Below the pieces are notes generated by a model. The model did no database searches and was not told the DNA's origin. It worked only from the letters and a program-made list of their open reading frames with translations. A program made the translations under genes and the position numbers. From NCBI GenBank assembly GCA_005790265.1, contig SXVE01000372.1, forward strand, positions 1-8,727: a DNA stretch of 8,727 bases, written 5' to 3'. The DNA is from Acidobacteriota bacterium (GTDB lineage Bacteria > Acidobacteriota > Blastocatellia > Pyrinomonadales > Pyrinomonadaceae). Below are positions 5,746 through 8,727 of the stretch, one piece after another (position 1 is the first letter of the stretch; every line of letters starts with the position of its first letter).

Positions 5746-6429
5746 TTATAAATCCGTGCCCTTAAGTATTTCGCAATTTTCGCATAAGTTGAACCTAAAG
5801 TCTTTGGGAAAAATCCAAAGCGTCGTTCTGCGTTCATTTGATTTTTCTACTGCAAAAATTACTCGTTCTTTCGGAAATTCGCGAAATTTGAAATATTTCA
5901 TCATAAATTGGACACGTTTTTTTACTGATTTATTCGACTCATTTTTATCTGTGCGCATGTGAATAACGCCTTGAAAATCCTCAGCAATAAAAAGTCTGAT
6001 TAAAAAACTGTCTAATCTTGCCTGTTCTTCTCTTCTCGAAAGTTTTCCGTATTCATCAAACGAAAGAAAATCAATAATTGGCGGAATAATATTTGCAAAT
6101 TCCGAAGCGGTATTTACGCATTGATCGGGCAAGCCGGTAATTTTAACGGTTACATCAACTTTAATTCCGGCAGAATCAGACTTAATTTTGATTTTTGATG
6201 TTTGTTGTCCTTCGATTATTTTTCCATTCACTATTTGCCACTCATATTTTGAATTTGATTTCTCAAGCTCGGCTTTCGGCTCAACCGAAAAATAAATCGG
6301 ATCATCCAAATTCATCATAGATTCGGGCGCAATAATTTTAATTTTCGGACAATCTTTAATTTCATTTTGAGCGAAAGAAAAAACGCAAAACGTGAAAATT
6401 AAAATAAATGTGAAAAATATTTGTTTCAT
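5746..6429 (-). CDS. Secreted PKD/Ig-like protein with C-terminal FDEYG (OmpA-like) domain
   Basis: From the ATG at 6429 the product is 227 residues. The start was chosen because it gives a clean signal peptide (MKQIFFTFILIFTFCVFSFA, cleaved near A20-Q21). The frame is open for 32 more codons upstream, but these would destroy the signal peptide and run into the neighbour's promoter region. Residues about 27-110 look like a PKD/Ig-like fold (YEWQIVNGKIIEG around 62-74), bracketed by C27 and C104, which could form a disulfide. Residues about 121-215 contain FDEYG (124-128), EQARLDSF and TTLWIFPKD. From memory this matches a C-terminal domain common in acidobacterial secreted proteins and distantly OmpA-like; the usual GEA..RA.RA helix is not recognisable here. 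It is probably periplasmic or cell-surface. No clear Shine-Dalgarno is seen. The gene is visibly more AT-rich than its neighbours, which may mean relaxed selection or acquisition. Confidence 0.75.
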   Translation of the reverse strand: MKQIFFTFILIFTFCVFSFAQNEIKDCPKIKIIAPESMMNLDDPIYFSVEPKAELEKSNSKYEWQIVNGKIIEGQQTSKIKIKSDSAGIKVDVTVKITGLPDQCVNTASEFANIIPPIIDFLSFDEYGKLSRREEQARLDSFLIRLFIAEDFQGVIHMRTDKNESNKSVKKRVQFMMKYFKFREFPKERVIFAVEKSNERRTTLWIFPKDFRFNLCENCEILKGTDL

Positions 6430-6500
6430 AATTAAACACCAAATTCGTTTACAATATACAACGAGATCAATTAAACATTGAAATTTTTTTACAAAATTGT

Positions 6501-6516
6501 GTTTCATTCTTGAAAC
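6501..6516. promoter_or_regulatory. Palindrome GTTTCA-N4-TGAAAC at the ATPase promoter
   Basis: A perfect 6+6 palindrome overlaps the proposed -35 of the ATPase gene. Further TGAAAC copies occur at about 6518 and 6550. Its place between two divergent genes fits an operator, but no regulator is known. Confidence 0.3.
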
Positions 6517-6538
6517 GTGAAACAACTTGTGCTAGATT
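6510..6538 (+). promoter_or_regulatory. Candidate sigma-70-type promoter of the ATPase gene
   Basis: TTGAAA (6510-6515, five of six matches to TTGACA) and TAGATT (6533-6538, four of six matches to TATAAT) are 17 nt apart. The predicted transcript starts near 6545, leaving a leader of about 105 nt that contains two hairpins before the Shine-Dalgarno. Confidence 0.5.
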
Positions 6539-6556
6539 TGTTGCATCAATGAAACG

Positions 6557-6619
6557 GAACGCCTTTGACGGTAGGCGTTTAGCAAACGACAAATAAGGCT
6601 CGACTTTAATAAAAAGTCG
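6557..6619 (+). promoter_or_regulatory. Two consecutive leader hairpins before the ATPase gene
   Basis: Hairpin 1 pairs AACGCCT (6558-6564) with AGGCGTT (6573-6579) around an 8-nt loop, extendable by a G-U pair. Hairpin 2 pairs CGACTTT (6601-6607) with AAAGTCG (6613-6619) around AATAA. Neither is followed by a U-tract, so they are not terminators. They match no riboswitch I recognise. Roles in mRNA stability, protein binding or control of translation are possible. Confidence 0.45.
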
Positions 6620-6636
6620 CAAAGAAATAAAAAAGT

Positions 6637-6640
6637 GGAG
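6637..6640 (+). promoter_or_regulatory. Shine-Dalgarno GGAG that sets the ATPase start at 6650
   Basis: GGAG lies 9 nt before ATG 6650. An in-frame GTG at 6635 would start five codons earlier but has no ribosome site and overlaps this one, so 6650 is preferred. Confidence 0.7.
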
Positions 6641-6649
6641 AAAGTAGAA

Positions 6650-7711
6650 ATGAAGAATCCAAATAAACCCAAAGTTAATCCTTTGAGCCGCATTCCCCGG
6701 CAGCAGCGCTTGATTATGGCGATTCGCGGCGGCGCGGGCGTCGGGAAAAGTCATTTTATCAGTTCGATGGCGGACGCCGGACTCGGCAAACTTTGCATTT
6801 TCGATATGGAACGCAAAGGGCGACTGCTGCGCGGCGTCGGCGAAAAATTCGACGCTCTCGAAATCGAAGAAACCGACGAATTGCCGGAATTTATCGAATG
6901 GGCGATCAGCGGCGACGGACGCGAACAAAATTACGGCTGTTTTGCATTAGACAGTTGGGCGGCGTATTTCAGCGCCAAACATTCGGAAATGCTCGAAGCC
7001 GTTCGCGAAAAAACCGGCGACCCGCTCGCGCAGCCGAGCGCGGAAGAACTCGCCGCCGACCAGATGATTTTGCAGAACGTTCTGCGCCGGCTTTGTTTTG
7101 AATCGGGGAAATCGGTCGTCATCGCCGATCAAATTCCGGCGAAAGGCAAAGAATCGAAAGAAGATAATGAAATCGGACGCGTGCTGCCGATGACGGCGAG
7201 CGGTCTCGAGTATTTCGTTGACGTGATGGTCGAAATCAGTTTGCAGGAACGCGGCGGCGAAATCACGCGCGTTTTTCAAATCGTTAAATCGAATTCACCG
7301 GCGTTTGAAGTCGGCTACGAAATGACGGGAAATATTACGTTCAAAGATTTTCTCGATCATATGCGCGGCGAACAAGCGCTCGAACTCGCGTTTGAAAAAC
7401 CGGCGGAATCGAACGTTCCCGAATTCATCGAAGAACGCAAACCGCTGACGCTCGTGCAAAACGAAATGACGATTGACGATTTAATTAAAAAAGCCGAAGC
7501 GAACGGCTTCAAACAATCGGATATTGTCACAGGCGCGAGAATTTATCACAATCAGCCGAATATTTATCATTTAACTACCGAACAAGTTCTCGATTTGGAC
7601 AAACGAATTTCGGCGCGCATCGAAAAAATGCAGGCGACCGTAGCGGCGGAAAAACCGGAAGAAAAGTCGGAAGAAAAACCGGCGACGACAACGAAAAAAC
7701 GCGTCGCGTAA
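6650..7711 (+). CDS. RecA-like P-loop ATPase (AAA_24/Sak4-like)
   Basis: From ATG 6650 the product is 353 residues. Walker A is GGAGVGKS at 27-34. A hydrophobic strand ending in an acidic residue (GCFALDSW, D101) is the likely Walker B. VVIADQ (156-161) resembles the sensor strand with a terminal Gln found in RecA-like ATPases. Order and length fit the AAA_24 group, which includes phage Sak4-type proteins that bind single-stranded DNA and promote annealing or recombination; that function is inferred from fold type only. After about residue 235 comes a linker, then a small helical segment at about 273-318 (MTIDDLIKKAEANGF, LTTEQVLDLDKRI), then a Lys/Glu/Thr-rich tail ending TTTKKRVA that could touch DNA or a partner. 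There is no signal peptide, so it is cytosolic. It stands alone, with its own promoter, structured leader and terminator. There are no phage genes around it in this window. Confidence 0.8.
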   Translation: MKNPNKPKVNPLSRIPRQQRLIMAIRGGAGVGKSHFISSMADAGLGKLCIFDMERKGRLLRGVGEKFDALEIEETDELPEFIEWAISGDGREQNYGCFALDSWAAYFSAKHSEMLEAVREKTGDPLAQPSAEELAADQMILQNVLRRLCFESGKSVVIADQIPAKGKESKEDNEIGRVLPMTASGLEYFVDVMVEISLQERGGEITRVFQIVKSNSPAFEVGYEMTGNITFKDFLDHMRGEQALELAFEKPAESNVPEFIEERKPLTLVQNEMTIDDLIKKAEANGFKQSDIVTGARIYHNQPNIYHLTTEQVLDLDKRISARIEKMQATVAAEKPEEKSEEKPATTTKKRVA

Positions 7712-7742
7712 AACAAATTTGCTGAAGCGGGCACAGGCAGAC

Positions 7743-7787
7743 AAAAAGGACAAGGGAAGTTTCGGGAAAATTTCTTTTGTCCTTTTT
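7743..7787 (+). terminator. Intrinsic terminator after the ATPase gene
   Basis: AAAAAGGACAA (7743-7753) pairs exactly with TTGTCCTTTTT (7777-7787). The stem continues inward for 9 more pairs, three of them G-U in RNA, to a CGGGA loop, giving a stem of about 20 bp. The T-run is partly inside the right arm and is followed by GCGTTTT. It lies 31 nt after the ATPase stop and ahead of the membrane-protein pair, so it separates the two units. It should also work on the minus strand. Confidence 0.85.
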
Positions 7788-7831
7788 GCGTTTTAAACAA
7801 ACCAAAATATTAAATTAAAAGGAGAAAAAAT

Positions 7832-8236
7832 ATGTTGCGAATTATTGCGGGAATCATTGTCGGATTTGTCGTTTGGTCAATTCTTTGGACGGGCAGCGAC
7901 GCGCTTTTGTCGGCGCTTTCGCCCGGTTGGTACGGAAAACATCAAACGGAATTTGGCGCGGCTGTGACAAACAATCAACCGTTTGTGCCGGACGCAACAA
8001 TTTTGATTTTGGGTTTGATTCGCAGCGTTATTTTCTCGCTCGCGTCCGGTTATATCGCGGCAACGATTGCGCACGAAAATGCGAAATCCACCGTTGGTTT
8101 GGGCGTTTTGCTGCTCGCGTTCGGCATTTTTATTCAATCTATTTTCTGGGATTACGTGCCGCTTTGGTATCACGTTCCGTTTCTCGCGTTGCTGATTCCG
8201 ATGACGATTCTCGGCGGAAAATTAAAAAAAGTTTAG
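7832..8236 (+). CDS. Small four-helix membrane protein, copy A of a tandem pair
   Basis: I do not recognise a named family. The 134-residue protein has four predicted membrane segments: about 2-22, 55-78, 88-106 and 111-128. A conserved loop after the first helix reads LSPGWYGKHQTEF (29-41), and a short loop before the last helix reads VPLWYH (109-114). Both are shared with the next gene. There is no separate signal peptide, so it should lie in the inner membrane. The start is well set by AAAAGGAG (7817-7824) 7 nt before the ATG. It forms a two-gene unit with the downstream copy: the gap is 10 nt and the downstream Shine-Dalgarno overlaps this stop codon. The promoter must lie between the terminator at 7743-7787 and the Shine-Dalgarno, but no clear -35/-10 pair was found. 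Confidence 0.8.
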   Translation: MLRIIAGIIVGFVVWSILWTGSDALLSALSPGWYGKHQTEFGAAVTNNQPFVPDATILILGLIRSVIFSLASGYIAATIAHENAKSTVGLGVLLLAFGIFIQSIFWDYVPLWYHVPFLALLIPMTILGGKLKKV

Positions 8237-8246
8237 GAGAGATTAG

Positions 8247-8663
8247 ATGCTGAAAATATTTTTTGGCGCAGTTGCCGGTTTCATCGTTTGGATAATTCTT
8301 CTACTCGTCAGCGATCAAATTTGGCTCGCGCTTTCGCCTGATTGGTACGGCACGCACCAAAACGAACTTGCGGCGGCAATTAATAATAAAACCGCATTGA
8401 CGGCGGATTCCGGTATTTTAATCGTCGCGGTTTTGAGAAGCGCGATTTTTACAGTGATGACGGGTTTTATCGCGGCTTGGATTGCCAAGGAAAACTTCAA
8501 ATCGCCGCTGCTGCTCGGTATATTTTTACTCGCATTCGGCATTTACATTCATTCGATGATTCTAAATAACGTGCCGTTTTGGTATCACGTTTTGATTTTG
8601 CTTCCGCTAATTCCGCTGGCGATTCGCGGCGGAAAACTGAGCAGGCAAAATCGCGCATTTTAA
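8247..8663 (+). CDS. Small four-helix membrane protein, copy B of a tandem pair
   Basis: This 138-residue protein aligns with the preceding one over 131 positions without a gap, with about half the positions identical by eye (roughly 68). It has the same four hydrophobic segments, the loop LSPDWYGTHQNEL and the loop VPFWYH. It differs by a polar C-terminal tail (SRQNRAF). AGGAG at 8235-8239 overlaps the upstream stop codon and sits 7 nt before the ATG, which suggests translational coupling. No enzymatic motif, metal site or transport signature is evident. A transport, channel or two-subunit membrane role is possible but unsupported. Confidence 0.8.
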   Translation: MLKIFFGAVAGFIVWIILLLVSDQIWLALSPDWYGTHQNELAAAINNKTALTADSGILIVAVLRSAIFTVMTGFIAAWIAKENFKSPLLLGIFLLAFGIYIHSMILNNVPFWYHVLILLPLIPLAIRGGKLSRQNRAF

Positions 8664-8727
8664 TCTCGATTGATTAACTTCAAAAAGACGGGAAGCGGCA
8701 GCCATTTCGGACAAGTTTTGTAAGCTC
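8664..8727. other. Right-edge sequence without an assignable feature
   Basis: A weak AT-rich hairpin, TTAATC-N6-GATTAA (8660-8677), straddles the stop of copy B and has no U-tract. On the minus strand all three frames are open from the edge for 15-40 codons. One of them may be the 3' end of a gene, but the sequence is too short to tell. Confidence 0.4.

Noticed and set aside
6430..6525. N-terminal extension of the PKD-like protein to the ATG at 6525
   Set aside because: It would bury the signal peptide in the protein interior and run into the promoter region of the divergent ATPase gene.
6635..6649. GTG start for the ATPase gene
   Set aside because: It overlaps the Shine-Dalgarno that serves ATG 6650 and has no ribosome site of its own.
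8664..8727. 3' end of a further minus-strand gene at the right edge
   Set aside because: All three minus-strand frames are open briefly. None shows a recognisable motif and the sequence is too short to decide.
1..8727. CRISPR array, tRNA, -24/-12 sigma-54 promoter, phage module
   Set aside because: No regularly spaced repeats of suitable length, cloverleaf sequence, TGGCAC-N5-TTGC motif or structural phage gene was found by eye on either strand.

Overview
The window reads as a stretch of ordinary bacterial chromosome, probably from an acidobacterium of the Blastocatellia/Pyrinomonadaceae type. That placement is an inference. It rests on a secreted PKD-like protein with a C-terminal FDEYG domain that I associate with that group, on a left-edge gene whose mature N-terminus (QTTGSIA) resembles acidobacterial TonB-receptor/carboxypeptidase-regulatory proteins, and on the base composition: moderately GC-rich genes (GAA, AAA, TTT and GCG are common codons) separated by AT-rich spacers. 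No phage, plasmid, CRISPR, tRNA or rRNA signature was seen.

Layout. Bases 1-82 (minus) hold the 5' end of a secreted-protein gene with a good ribosome site. Bases 83-574 have no convincing gene and look partly decayed. An NtrC-type sigma-54 response regulator (575-1984, minus) diverges from a class I methyltransferase (2096-2680, plus), which is followed by a DUF72 TIM-barrel gene (2723-3685) whose 5' end is built from two kinds of short tandem repeat. A 10-nt-periodic inverted-repeat element (3705-3787) separates it from sppA (3878-5671). A strong bidirectional terminator (5697-5733) sits between sppA and a convergent, AT-rich, secreted PKD-like gene (5746-6429, minus). Then come a RecA-like/Sak4-like P-loop ATPase with a structured leader (6650-7711), a long terminator hairpin (7743-7787), and two tandem four-helix membrane proteins that are clear duplicates (7832-8236 and 8247-8663).

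Functionally the genes do not form one pathway. The regulator has no histidine kinase next to it, and no -24/-12 sigma-54 promoter was found by eye. sppA and the secreted protein concern the cell envelope, and the ATPase suggests single-strand DNA handling. A recurring theme is two modes of translation start: the regulator, methyltransferase and sppA have no Shine-Dalgarno and carry a -10-like hexamer only 7-10 nt before ATG (leaderless-like), whereas the ATPase, the membrane pair and the left-edge gene have clear Shine-Dalgarno sites.

I did not find a convincing new multi-gene system. The points most worth checking are the apparent loss or shift of the SppA catalytic lysine, the repeat-built start of the DUF72 gene, the structured leader and unusual tail of the ATPase, and the duplicated membrane pair.
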